31,199 nucleotides of DNA from a virus (IMGVR_UViG_3300022744_000078:1-31199), one strand, 5' to 3'; shown: positions 1 to 6,519, counted from the first letter of the stretch. The notes: generated by a model not told the origin, from the letters alone. Numbers and translations are program-made.

Positions 1-457
1 ACTCTATGCAGTCTGGTGTGCTCGACAAGTGCAGCACTTGATGACAGACAAGCGGAGTCTGGACGCACTTGACGTTGCAGAGAGGTTTGCAAATGGATTA
101 GCGAGTGAGGAAGAATTAAAGATTGCGAGAGGCGATGCGTGGGCTGCTTCGAGTGAAACTTCAAGTGTTATGGCCCAGGCTGCTGCATGGTCTGCTGCAT
201 GGGCCACCTCTAGGAAGCATAAGGTTGCCGAGGTTACTGCCTGGGCTGCTGCAAGGACGGCTGCGATGAACGCTGCATATGCTGCACTGGGTACTGCGTT
301 GGAGGCAGCGTATGCTGCTGCGTGGTCTGAACGAGCCGCTGCGTTGGATGCTGCTACGGAGGCTACTACAAAGGCTGCGAGGGCCGTATGGGCTGCTGCA
401 CAAGTTGCCGCCAAAGAAGCCCAAGCTAAGAAACTAATCGAAATTTGCGAGGGCTAA
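1..457 (+). CDS. Alanine-rich protein, 5'-truncated (paralogue of next gene)
   Basis: The reading frame is open from the left edge (frame of position 2) to the TAA at 455-457, so the start lies outside the window. The visible part begins with LYAVWCARQVQHLM, which matches residues inside the next gene, so this is the C-terminal part of a paralogue and the GTG at 29 is probably not a start. It continues with a conserved block (DVAERFANGLASEEEL), then a long Ala/Trp/Tyr-rich helical segment, and ends with AAKEAQAKKLIEICEG. The layout recalls Imm-5-like putative immunity proteins and uncharacterised phage Ala-rich proteins. That resemblance is from memory and the function is unknown. Confidence 0.8.
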   Translation, partial: LYAVWCARQVQHLMTDKRSLDALDVAERFANGLASEEELKIARGDAWAASSETSSVMAQAAAWSAAWATSRKHKVAEVTAWAAARTAAMNAAYAALGTALEAAYAAAWSERAAALDAATEATTKAARAVWAAAQVAAKEAQAKKLIEICEG

Positions 458-458
458 C

Positions 459-980
459 ATGTACACAACCCTAAACAAAATCCGCACCCATGCGCCATGC
501 GCCGACGGATGGAAAAAGCTGATTAAACACCTCGGAAAAACTGAGGCAGATGATGAGCCATTGGGCATCAAAACAATTCTCGAATCGAATAGCCTTGAGG
601 ATGCTATCTGGTGCCTACGAGCAGTGGAAGGTAAGGACAAAGAAATCCGGCTATTTGCAGTCTGGTGCGCTCGACAAGTGCAACACTTAATAGCCGACCA
701 GAGAAGCCGGGACACACTTGACGTTGCGGAACGCTTTGCAAATGGATTGGCGAGCGAAGAAGAATTGAACGATGCTGCGAGTGCCGCTGCGAGGGCTGCT
801 GCGTGGGCCGCTGCTGGGGATGCTGCGTATGCTGCGAGGGCTGCTGCGTATGCTGCTGCTGGGGATGCTGCGTATGCTGCGTATGCTGCTGCTGGGGATG
901 CTGCGTACGCTGCGTGGGCTACGCGGGATGCTGCTAAAGAAGCCCAATCTAAGAAACTAATTGAAATCTGCGAGGACTGA
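459..980 (+). CDS. Alanine-rich repeat protein, full-length paralogue
   Basis: This 173-aa protein starts at an ATG one base after the previous stop. Residues 1-75 form a mixed domain (W/C/R-rich, with IRLFAVWCARQVQHL), followed by DTLDVAERFANGLASEEEL, an Ala-rich tract with three AAGDAAYAA units, and the tail AAKEAQSKKLIEICED. Head and tail match the upstream gene while the Ala tract differs in length and order, which fits tandem duplication with repeat-driven length change. It contains no membrane segment or catalytic motif. The Ala tract should be helical and may mediate protein contacts. Function unknown; Imm-5-like resemblance is tentative. Confidence 0.85.
   Translation: MYTTLNKIRTHAPCADGWKKLIKHLGKTEADDEPLGIKTILESNSLEDAIWCLRAVEGKDKEIRLFAVWCARQVQHLIADQRSRDTLDVAERFANGLASEEELNDAASAAARAAAWAAAGDAAYAARAAAYAAAGDAAYAAYAAAGDAAYAAWATRDAAKEAQSKKLIEICED
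810..914 (+). repeat. In-frame tandem repeat encoding AAGDAAYAA
   Basis: A 27-nt unit beginning GCTGCTGGGGATGCTGCG occurs at 810, 855 and 888. The first two copies are identical and the third differs by one silent T-to-C change. Spacings of 45 and 33 nt are multiples of three, so gain or loss of a unit keeps the frame. Confidence 0.8.
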
Positions 981-981
981 A

Positions 982-1422
982 ATGAACATTGAAACCATAA
1001 AAGCCAAACAAGCCGAACTTGAAAAGCTCATTGAGCAATTCCAAGCGCAGACGACCGTCATCGAAATCAAAGAACGCACAATCAAGCTGCATCCTGGCGA
1101 ACACTATGCTGGAGCAGTCCTTGATGCCGAGGGCAATCACATGCACGACTTGATTCTGTTGCCCCAGCGTCACGGCGAGCGCGTCAATTGGAAGGCTGCA
1201 CTGGAGTGGGCCGAAGAAGTCGGTGGTGCACTGCCAACCCGCCAGGAGCAAGCCTTGATCTTCGCAAACTGCAAGCCGCACCTAGAAGGCGTTTACCACT
1301 GGTCCTGCGAGGAATATGAGGGAAACGCCTCTTCCGCCTGGGGTTGCAACTTCAGCCACGGCCGCCAGGACGACGGCCACGAACTCACCGAGCTTTCGGC
1401 TGTTGCCGTGCGTAGAGTTTAA
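982..1422 (+). CDS. DUF1566-like (C-type-lectin-fold) protein
   Basis: This protein is 146 aa from the ATG at 982, two bases after the previous stop; an in-frame TTG at 961 would overlap the upstream gene and is less likely. Residues 1-20 are a charged helix (IKAKQAELEKLIEQF). The rest has the DUF1566/Lcl-type pattern: a WKAALEWAEEVGG segment, LPTRQEQALIFANCKP, YHWSCEEY, and a C-terminal AVAVRRV. Such domains adopt a formylglycine-enzyme/C-type-lectin fold and are common in phages and prophages of Burkholderiales. The exposed segment between YHWS and AVAVRRV is the usual variable, ligand-facing part. Ligand and role are unknown. Confidence 0.8.
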   Translation: MNIETIKAKQAELEKLIEQFQAQTTVIEIKERTIKLHPGEHYAGAVLDAEGNHMHDLILLPQRHGERVNWKAALEWAEEVGGALPTRQEQALIFANCKPHLEGVYHWSCEEYEGNASSAWGCNFSHGRQDDGHELTELSAVAVRRV

Positions 1423-1432
1423 GGAGAATGAA

Positions 1433-2044
1433 ATGAACATCGACAACATTATGAAGTTAGTCGCTGACAACTTCCAAGCTACCACATACAGCGCGGCAGA
1501 AAAACTCCGAACCGCCATCGAGCAAGCGCTGACGCCGGGGGAGCCGGATGTTGCTGGTGCCATCGAAAATGGCCGCGTCTACGCAGACAAACTTGAGGCG
1601 GACTACAACTTTGAGTGCGAAGCTGGCCCCCTGCGAATGTGCAGTGATTGGGTAGAGTTTCGGCGCTGCTTTGAATGGCTGTGCGAAAACATCACCGCAC
1701 CACAGCCGCAGCCCAAACAGGAGCCGGAGGCCCACGGAGCAACTCATCGTCAGCCAATAACTGGAGGACTGTATAAGCAGATAGGTGGCGTCTGGCACGT
1801 CTGGTCACGTATTGCAGACGAGCCTAAGAGCTGGATTAAATCACCTGGCACACACGCAAGTGGCTTGGAGAAGATTGACACTGCACCTCAACACCCCAGA
1901 TACGCAGGAGTTACCGTATGGCTTGGCGATAAGACAGTCACACAAGTCGTTAGCGAGCAGCAAATAAAGTATGAACTAGGCGACACCCTCAAGTACGCTG
2001 CTCAGAAGTGCCTTGATCTGCTGACCATTCACAAAGGAAACTGA
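1433..2044 (+). CDS. Hypothetical protein (203 aa)
   Basis: The start is chosen at ATG 1433 because AAGGAG lies at 1421-1426. A longer frame reaches back to 1316 but would overlap the DUF1566-like gene. The N-terminal half (MNIDNIMKLVADNFQ) looks helical. The C-terminal half has a GGLYKQIGGVWHVWSR stretch and ends in a helical KYAAQKCLDLLTIHKG segment. No catalytic motif, signal peptide or membrane segment was seen, and the family is not recognised. Confidence 0.75.
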   Translation: MNIDNIMKLVADNFQATTYSAAEKLRTAIEQALTPGEPDVAGAIENGRVYADKLEADYNFECEAGPLRMCSDWVEFRRCFEWLCENITAPQPQPKQEPEAHGATHRQPITGGLYKQIGGVWHVWSRIADEPKSWIKSPGTHASGLEKIDTAPQHPRYAGVTVWLGDKTVTQVVSEQQIKYELGDTLKYAAQKCLDLLTIHKGN

Positions 2045-2046
2045 AA

Positions 2047-2229
2047 ATGAAAGCAACGCAATCACCACCTGTATTCCGACCCATCACAATCGTATTGGAG
2101 AGTGAAGATGAAAGGGATAAACTGTTTCACGTTCTCAAGTGCGCTCTAAAGTCGCAAGATCATCTAGCCGCAACAAGGGCTAAAGAGTTTTTAGACCTGC
2201 TTAACGAAGCGGAGAACCAGAATGATTGA
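2047..2229 (+). CDS. Small hypothetical protein (60 aa)
   Basis: An ATG preceded by AAGGA eight bases upstream opens this short gene two bases after the previous stop. The protein has a short beta-like start (PITIVLESEDERDKL) followed by two probable helices (LFHVLKCALKSQDHLAATRAKE, FLDLLNEAEN). It overlaps the next gene by eight bases. It is not recognised, but spacing and RBS make it likely to be real. Confidence 0.7.
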   Translation: MKATQSPPVFRPITIVLESEDERDKLFHVLKCALKSQDHLAATRAKEFLDLLNEAENQND

Positions 2230-2761
2230 AAAATTAAAGACTGTGCTGGAGGCTTTGTATAAATCCAAGTACACCGAGCCAACCTGGGCAGAGATAGATC
2301 AGTCCATCACCGACCTTCACTCTGTAATCGCAGAGATGGAAGCAGCAGAGCCTGTGGCATGGCGTGTTTGGACAGGCAAACGCCCGGAATCTGACGACCT
2401 TGAATACACATACTCAGAGGATGGGGACGGTGAGCCGCTTTACACTTGCCCACAGCCAAAGGCCGAGCCAGCACCCTGCAACATTGCTCCCGATGGCGTG
2501 GATGGCTACACCTTTAACCTCAACGTGCGCTCTGCACCCACCCTTGAAGAGGGTGATATTAAAATGACACAATTACCAACACCCCTCTACTTTATAGAAA
2601 CAGCTGCCGATTCTAGTATTAGTTATATTCCATACTACACAGCAAAGCAAATGTTGCAGTTTAGGGTCGATGCTTTAACAGAAGCCCTGAACTGCTATTC
2701 ACCTGATGACACTGCTCAAGATTGGGCGGATAAGATTCAAACATTGAGGGAAACCAAATGA
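2222..2761 (+). CDS. Hypothetical protein (179 aa)
   Basis: The ATG overlaps the previous gene's end, typical of translational coupling here. The N-terminus is helical (EKLKTVLEALYKSK). The middle has EPVAWRVWTG...EPLYTCPQP, a pattern shared by many small phage accessory proteins of unknown role. The C-terminus is YYTAKQMLQFRVDALTEALNCY plus a helical end. No enzyme motif is visible. The gene ends in an ATGA overlap with the next membrane protein. Confidence 0.75.
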   Translation: MIEKLKTVLEALYKSKYTEPTWAEIDQSITDLHSVIAEMEAAEPVAWRVWTGKRPESDDLEYTYSEDGDGEPLYTCPQPKAEPAPCNIAPDGVDGYTFNLNVRSAPTLEEGDIKMTQLPTPLYFIETAADSSISYIPYYTAKQMLQFRVDALTEALNCYSPDDTAQDWADKIQTLRETK

Positions 2762-2940
2762 CCAAGTTACTTAAACTCGTAGCCCTACTTATTCTACCAT
2801 TCCCTGTGACATACCTAGTTTTCGGGTTCATCTTCTGGAATTGGGACATACAAAGTTGGGGTGTAGGTACAAGGGCCACCTATGTTTGGATTTCGTCTAT
2901 ATTTTCGGCCATCATGGGTCAGGCGGTTGTGGATATATGA
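2758..2940 (+). CDS. Small membrane protein (60 aa)
   Basis: The start overlaps the previous stop (ATGA at 2758-2761). Two hydrophobic stretches are visible: residues 4-26 (LLKLVALLILPFPVTYLVFG) and about 42-58 (YVWISSIFSAIMGQAVV), separated by a short polar loop. This predicts a two-pass inner-membrane protein. It sits among accessory genes far from the lysis cassette, so a holin role is not favoured. Function unknown. Confidence 0.65.
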   Translation: MTKLLKLVALLILPFPVTYLVFGFIFWNWDIQSWGVGTRATYVWISSIFSAIMGQAVVDI

Positions 2941-3209
2941 CCAACACTATCGACGTAACAGAAGACACAGCCGAACCCGCAAAGACGACACTAATCCCGG
3001 AGGCCAAGGCGAGCGGGTACCTTGGGTTCTACCGATCGAATAGCGCAGGGTTTTGGTGCTTAATTTCGGTCATTGACCCTGTAGGGGTGCCAAGAGACCT
3101 GTTCCGCACTCCCTACCCATTGGCAGAGACAAGGGAGAGGCTGATTGAAGAAGCCAAGAAATACCTGCCTAATGGTGGGGAACTGAAAATTGTAAGGATT
3201 CAATTATGA
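2937..3209 (+). CDS. Hypothetical protein (90 aa)
   Basis: The ATG at 2937 overlaps the previous TGA in an ATGA; the open frame extends upstream but would lie inside the membrane-protein gene. The protein contains KASGYLGFYRSNSAGFWCLISVIDPVG, suggesting a small beta-rich core, and ends in a helix (ETRERLIEEAKKYLP). No known motif was identified. It is coupled to the next gene by another ATGA overlap at 3206. Confidence 0.7.
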   Translation: MTNTIDVTEDTAEPAKTTLIPEAKASGYLGFYRSNSAGFWCLISVIDPVGVPRDLFRTPYPLAETRERLIEEAKKYLPNGGELKIVRIQL

Positions 3210-3559
3210 CCGACCGTGAACTACTTGAGATGGCCGCTAAAGCTGCGGGGATTGAGATTACATGGGCGCTGATGGGCGATACCTACGCTGCATGGCTACC
3301 AAATGAACTTTTGTGGAGTCCTCTCAATGACGATGGTGACGCATTGCGACTGGCGGTGCTTCTACGGTTTTGGGTAAAAGATTTTGCTCCATGTGAGGGT
3401 TTTAATGGAGAACAACCATTCGGTATGATTGAAATCTGGCGTGAAACAGATGATGACCCCATTTACGTCGAGTGGTACAAACCAGGCGAAGACCGTATCA
3501 CAGTAACCCGCCGTGCAATCGTCCTCGCCGCCGCCGAAACCGGAAAGAACTTAAAATGA
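3206..3559 (+). CDS. Hypothetical phage accessory protein (117 aa)
   Basis: The protein begins MTDRELLEMAAKAAGIE and contains LLWSPLNDDGDALRLAVLL, a layout shared by a common family of phage and prophage proteins of unknown function (DUF2591-like by appearance, from memory). The C-terminal end (TVTRRAIVLAAAETGK) fits the same family. It overlaps the upstream gene by ATGA and the next by four bases, so it belongs to one translated chain. No activity can be inferred. Confidence 0.8.
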   Translation: MTDRELLEMAAKAAGIEITWALMGDTYAAWLPNELLWSPLNDDGDALRLAVLLRFWVKDFAPCEGFNGEQPFGMIEIWRETDDDPIYVEWYKPGEDRITVTRRAIVLAAAETGKNLK

Positions 3560-3729
3560 ACTTCAAAACACAAACTCTAATCGCAGGCGTAGTCATTACG
3601 CTGACTCTAACTTTTGCTACAATACGGACTGTGACACAGTACCTAATCTACGATGCTGTGAACAAGGGTGCAGACCCAACTAAACTTGCGGTACTTGCCT
3701 GTCGAGGCAGTGTCGGAGAAGCTAAGTAA
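3556..3729 (+). CDS. Small single-pass membrane protein (57 aa)
   Basis: ATG 3556 overlaps the previous stop. Residues 8-27 (LIAGVVITLTLTFATIRTV) form one membrane segment after a short basic N-terminus, followed by a polar tail with one Cys (LAVLACRGSVGEAK). The frame is open further upstream, but only inside the previous gene. Function unknown. Confidence 0.65.
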   Translation: MNFKTQTLIAGVVITLTLTFATIRTVTQYLIYDAVNKGADPTKLAVLACRGSVGEAK

Positions 3730-3751
3730 TTTTTAACCAAGGAGAAACTAA

Positions 3752-3811
3752 ATGAAACTGACCAAAGAAATTATGAAGAAACAAGGGTGGCCAGTAGGAG
3801 CGAAGAAATGA
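3752..3811 (+). CDS. Putative 19-aa microprotein
   Basis: A short ORF (MKLTKEIMKKQGWPVGAKK) follows a strong ribosome-binding site, AAGGAG, eight bases upstream. Its stop overlaps the next start as ATGA. The product is highly basic with an amphipathic N-terminal half. It could be a functional microprotein or a leader that delivers ribosomes to the next gene; the RBS and overlap are the only support. Confidence 0.5.
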   Translation: MKLTKEIMKKQGWPVGAKK

Positions 3812-3963
3812 CCTGCTGCAACCAAAACTGCAACCAAGGGCGAACCTGCCCAGAGGGGAACGTGATGAAAAATACTACAGTCGATCTTTTGTCCTACGCT
3901 GCTGCAATTGTATGGATTGTAGTGGGTGTGTTTGTCTATATTGAATACATGTACGGAGTGTAA
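3808..3963 (+). CDS. Small Cys-rich membrane protein (51 aa)
   Basis: The ATG at 3808 overlaps the preceding microprotein stop. The N-terminus carries a cysteine cluster (MTCCNQNCNQGRTCPEG), followed by one hydrophobic segment (LLSYAAAIVWIVVGVFVYI) and a very short tail. I recall similar CNQxCNQGRxCP membrane mini-proteins in phages of Burkholderiales and Pseudomonas. The four Cys could bind a metal or form disulfides. Role unknown. The next ATG follows the TAA directly. Confidence 0.65.
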   Translation: MTCCNQNCNQGRTCPEGNVMKNTTVDLLSYAAAIVWIVVGVFVYIEYMYGV

Positions 3964-4089
3964 ATGCCAGACTGTCGAACTTGTGCTCACTACGTTGCTA
4001 AGGCGTGGCCCGGAGAGTGCTACTGCATTGTCACTTGCACTGACGGCTCACAATATCGTGCTACTGTACCTATAAGGCTATACAAATGA
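3964..4089 (+). CDS. Small Cys-rich soluble protein (41 aa)
   Basis: The ATG directly follows the previous stop and the TGA overlaps the next start (ATGA). The protein has five Cys within 25 residues (DCRTCAHY, GECYCIVTCTDG) and ends QYRATVPIRLYK. The CxxC spacing suggests a small zinc-binding or disulfide fold. I recall similar tiny DCRTC proteins in other phages. Function unknown. Confidence 0.65.
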   Translation: MPDCRTCAHYVAKAWPGECYCIVTCTDGSQYRATVPIRLYK

Positions 4090-4535
4090 AATACATTAAA
4101 GAACAGACAGACAAAGACAAACTTGCTTTCATGCGAACGAGAGCTAGAGGCATAAAGGTTTCACCCTACGGTCACGCAACCCTGCAAGATGAAATAAAGA
4201 CCCTACAGAAAGAGTTACACCTTGTTGTAGGTCAGCGTGATTCGGCTATCGAAAATTCTGCTGCATGGCAAAAGCAGGCTGAAAGACTCCGGCATGAACA
4301 AGAGGCCAAGGACTTCATAGCCCGAAGCATACCCGCCACCCCAACCGTCAACGCCAGTCGGACGGTGGCCGTCAACAAGTCCACACCTTGGCTCCGGGTG
4401 GGGCCAGACACGCCGCAAAACGTGAAGCTGCTGCTGATTGACGAAAGGGCAGGCGTGGCAACAACAGGCATCTACTCCAAGGAAGGCCCCTGGACGCACT
4501 GGCAAGGTCTGCCGTACTTTGAGGACGGCGTGTGA
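4086..4535 (+). CDS. Hypothetical protein with coiled coil and DUF551-like C-terminus
   Basis: The N-terminal half of this 149-aa protein is a probable coiled coil (LQDEIKTLQKELHLVVGQRDSAIEN, then AAWQKQAERLRHEQEAKD). The C-terminal third (TPWLRVGPDTPQNVKLLLIDE...GPWTHWQGLPYF) matches the usual DUF551 ending, in which a Trp-His-Trp plus Leu-Pro motif follows a short beta sheet. DUF551 domains are frequent in phage accessory genes and have no known activity. It starts in an ATGA overlap and ends in GTGA. Confidence 0.75.
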   Translation: MKYIKEQTDKDKLAFMRTRARGIKVSPYGHATLQDEIKTLQKELHLVVGQRDSAIENSAAWQKQAERLRHEQEAKDFIARSIPATPTVNASRTVAVNKSTPWLRVGPDTPQNVKLLLIDERAGVATTGIYSKEGPWTHWQGLPYFEDGV

Positions 4536-4858
4536 TTATTCACCCGCCAACGCCACTCGAAAGGGCAATCGTTGACCAGAAGATTGCCATTCTGCTGCTG
4601 CAAGAGGGCGAAGCCTGCGCAGAGTTTCTGGTCGGCCTCGCAGGCACCATGCAACTTGTGCATGAGGCTTGTAGAGGGGCCAAGCGTTCCTCACAAGGGC
4701 TGAAAGAGTGCCTGAATGTCTGCCTTGCCCAAGTGCTGCGAAACAGTTTCCAACTTGAGTCGATACCGAAAATCCTTGAAGGACTTGAACTATGCCTGAA
4801 AATAGCACCAACCTTACAGAAGGGGGCCATAGCCCAAGCATGGCAAAGAATGAAATGA
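4532..4858 (+). CDS. Hypothetical helical protein (108 aa)
   Basis: The start is GTG at 4532, overlapping the previous TGA as GTGA. The sequence is almost wholly helical, with repeated leucine/Cys helices (AIVDQKIAILLLQEGEACAEFLVGL, LKECLNVCLAQVLRNSF, ILEGLELCLKIAPTL). No known domain was recognised. The DUF1289 gene overlaps its last 67 bases if that gene starts at 4792. Confidence 0.65.
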   Translation: MIIHPPTPLERAIVDQKIAILLLQEGEACAEFLVGLAGTMQLVHEACRGAKRSSQGLKECLNVCLAQVLRNSFQLESIPKILEGLELCLKIAPTLQKGAIAQAWQRMK

Positions 4859-5055
4859 GGACGCACTCACCATGTATTGCAATTTGTGATACTCTTTATA
4901 GAGATATTTGTTCTGGTTGTGGAAGAACAGTTAAGGAGGTGTATGAGTGGATACAGATGACAGATGAAGAAAAAGAGGCTGTATGGGTGCGGATTGAAGC
5001 ACAAGCATCGGCCTATAGGTACACTACATATAAGGAGAGGGCGAATGGAAGATAA
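4792..5055 (+). CDS. DUF1289 family protein
   Basis: The core SPCIAICDTLYRDICSGCGRTVKEVYEWIQM followed by TDEEKEAVWVRI is the DUF1289 signature, with four Cys that may hold a metal. These small proteins are widespread in Proteobacteria and their role is not established. The start is uncertain: ATG 4792, 4840 or 4855 would give 87, 71 or 66 aa. All keep the conserved core, and 4840 has a GGGGG tract about 13 bases upstream. It overlaps the next gene by 11 bases. Confidence 0.8.
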   Translation: MPENSTNLTEGGHSPSMAKNEMRTHSPCIAICDTLYRDICSGCGRTVKEVYEWIQMTDEEKEAVWVRIEAQASAYRYTTYKERANGR

Positions 5056-5383
5056 TTCCCAAGACATAGGCTCTTGGTTTATGGAGATGCGAGACCTGCT
5101 CAACCGGATGCCCTTGCAGACAGAGGCTGTCCCGGCCAAGAGCAAGATCGTTGAATCAAAGTTACGGGCCTTGCTGCGAAAGGCCGAGGACGGGATGACA
5201 ACGGCTGAACTGGCCAAGGTTACCAAGCTCAAGCCCCAGGACATTACAGCAAGGCTCAGACGCCTGCCTGACGCCTACGTTGACCGATGGGTTGCCGCAG
5301 ACGGCAACGGCGGCCGACCTGCTGCTGTCTGGTGCGTCGTTATACCACCACCCGATTGCCCACCACCTGACAAAGGACGATGA
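5045..5383 (+). CDS. Winged-helix-like putative DNA-binding protein (112 aa)
   Basis: ATG 5045 is preceded by AAGGAGAGG, a good RBS; the frame is open upstream only inside the DUF1289 gene. Residues about 36-85 (KSKIVESKLRALLRKAEDGMTTAELAKVTKLKPQDITARLRRL) look like a winged helix-turn-helix, with a turn at TTAELAKVTKLKPQDITARL. The end is proline-rich (VIPPPDCPPPDKGR). It may be a regulator or accessory DNA-binding protein. No target can be named. Confidence 0.65.
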   Translation: MEDNSQDIGSWFMEMRDLLNRMPLQTEAVPAKSKIVESKLRALLRKAEDGMTTAELAKVTKLKPQDITARLRRLPDAYVDRWVAADGNGGRPAAVWCVVIPPPDCPPPDKGR

Positions 5384-5384
5384 A

Positions 5385-5669
5385 ATGACAAAACCACCCA
5401 TCTACAATTCCGAGGACTTCTCTGCTGAAACCTACATAGGTGACTGTCACTTGCGAGTGACGGCCAACTACCGGGCAATCCTTGACTCCGACGAAGACGG
5501 CTGGAGCATTGAAGTAAAACTGCTCTCAGTAATGACGACAGATTCTGATAACATCATCACCATTCTGTCAGAAGAAGTCCTGGACGACCTCGTTTCCGAG
5601 GGCGAGCAACTGTTTCAGGATAAACTTGAAACTGAAGATGAAATCGAAGAGTTGAAGAGTCACCGATGA
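5385..5669 (+). CDS. Acidic hypothetical protein (94 aa)
   Basis: ATG 5385 is chosen because the upstream part of the open frame lies in the previous gene. AAGGACG lies just upstream. The product is strongly acidic, with a beta-rich middle (DCHLRVTANYRAILDSD, WSIEVKLLSVM) and a Glu-rich helical end (LFQDKLETEDEIEELKS). No family was recognised. It ends in an ATGA overlap with the next gene. Confidence 0.7.
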   Translation: MTKPPIYNSEDFSAETYIGDCHLRVTANYRAILDSDEDGWSIEVKLLSVMTTDSDNIITILSEEVLDDLVSEGEQLFQDKLETEDEIEELKSHR

Positions 5670-5905
5670 AAGTTGAAATTTTTGGTCCCTACCCGTATGA
5701 GTTTGAGCACTTGTCTGCTCTGCTTCAACTCATACCACCCGAGGCCAAGCATGTCATCATTCAAGCACCCTATCGACGAGACCCTTATCTGAAAGCCTGC
5801 CAGCGCCCAAACACCCTTGAGTACGTGGCAAGCATAGATAATTCAAAATTTATTTTCTACTCACACCACCCAACTCAGGGAGTTGTGATAAAATCCCCAA
5901 CTTGA
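5666..5905 (+). CDS. Hypothetical protein (79 aa)
   Basis: This gene is coupled by ATGA to the previous one. The sequence MKVEIFGPYPYEFEHLSALLQLIPPEAKHVIIQAPYRRDP suggests a small alpha/beta fold with alternating strands and a helix. Its stop codon lies inside the hairpin that leads the next transcription unit. No motif was recognised. Confidence 0.7.
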   Translation: MKVEIFGPYPYEFEHLSALLQLIPPEAKHVIIQAPYRRDPYLKACQRPNTLEYVASIDNSKFIFYSHHPTQGVVIKSPT

Positions 5906-5917
5906 GCATACGCTCAA
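5886..5917 (+). promoter_or_regulatory. Extended -10 promoter with 5' hairpin
   Basis: The sequence TGATAAAAT (5886-5894) is an extended -10 element (TGn plus TAAAAT); no good -35 is visible. Transcription would start near 5901. The RNA would then begin with the perfect hairpin TTGAGC-ATAC-GCTCAA (5902-5917). A 5'-terminal hairpin often protects an mRNA from decay; here that is inference. Confidence 0.5.
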
Positions 5918-5949
5918 ACCTGTTTTTAACCACCACGAAAGAAGACACC

Positions 5950-6207
5950 ATGTCCATTACTCTGCACAATGACCTCCCCCTGCCCAAGCGCGGTTCTGCT
6001 CGCACTGCCAAGTACCCGTTCGATTCGCTGACCCAACCCGGCCAGTGCTTCATCGAAAATGACGTTCTGGTTGTGTCCAAAGCCGTTGGCCGCCTGACTG
6101 CTGCTGCTGGCAACTATCGCCGCAAGATGGGCGCAGACGCTCCCAAGTTCTCTATCCGTGTGACGCAAGTTGACGGCAAGGACGCTGTGGGCGTGTGGCG
6201 CGTCTAA
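5950..6207 (+). CDS. Small basic protein (85 aa), own transcription unit
   Basis: ATG 5950 follows GAAAGAAG; the frame extends to 5902, but that region is the hairpin and leader. The product is basic (MSITLHNDLPLPKRGSART, then VGRLTAAAGNYRRKMG) and ends RVTQVDGKDAVGVWRV. That resembles short DUF7303-like phage proteins (from memory), with PLPKRG near the start and GVRVWR-type ends. It is framed by a promoter/hairpin and a strong terminator, unlike its polycistronic neighbours, so high expression is likely. A nucleic-acid-binding role is plausible but unproven. Confidence 0.75.
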   Translation: MSITLHNDLPLPKRGSARTAKYPFDSLTQPGQCFIENDVLVVSKAVGRLTAAAGNYRRKMGADAPKFSIRVTQVDGKDAVGVWRV

Positions 6208-6229
6208 GCTGAACAGGCGTCCACAATCA

Positions 6230-6255
6230 ACCGGGCTTAGGCCCGGTTTTCTTTT
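6230..6255 (+). terminator. Rho-independent terminator
   Basis: The 7-bp stem ACCGGGC/GCCCGGT with loop TTAG is followed by TTTCTTTT. It closes the 5950-6207 unit and lies ten bases before the next start codon. Confidence 0.9.
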
Positions 6256-6264
6256 ACCTGAACC

Positions 6265-6519
6265 ATGCAATTACTACTTGACGTTGATCGAAAGACGATC
6301 ACAATACCTACCCCAGACGTGAGCATCCAAGTGCTCCAGCAAGTGATTGAGCAAAACCTGCAACACGGCGTCCGATGGAACATCATGTACATGAACACCT
6401 GTATAGGGCACATGCGCTTTGCTCCTATAACTAAGGAGCACGCAATCATCATCGACATTTCTACCAAAGAGGCTTCCAATGAAGTATCAACCCCCGGCGA
6501 CGGACTATCAGGGACTTGA
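6265..6519 (+). CDS. Hypothetical protein (84 aa)
   Basis: ATG 6265 lies ten bases after a terminator U-tract and has no clear Shine-Dalgarno sequence. The product begins MQLLLDVDRKTITIPTPDVSIQVLQQVIEQNL, suggesting a strand-helix fold, and contains MYMNTCIGHMRFAP. No family was recognised. It overlaps the next small gene by 41 bases. Translation probably depends on read-through of the terminator or a promoter not identified. Confidence 0.6.
   Translation: MQLLLDVDRKTITIPTPDVSIQVLQQVIEQNLQHGVRWNIMYMNTCIGHMRFAPITKEHAIIIDISTKEASNEVSTPGDGLSGT

Noticed and set aside
4-414. Ala-rich - strand frame (136 aa) at the left edge
   Set aside because: Arises from GC-rich Ala-codon repeats on the + strand, where conserved flanking blocks match the next gene.
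982-1422. Full diversity-generating retroelement
   Set aside because: No reverse transcriptase, template repeat or accessory gene in the window; only a possible target-type fold.
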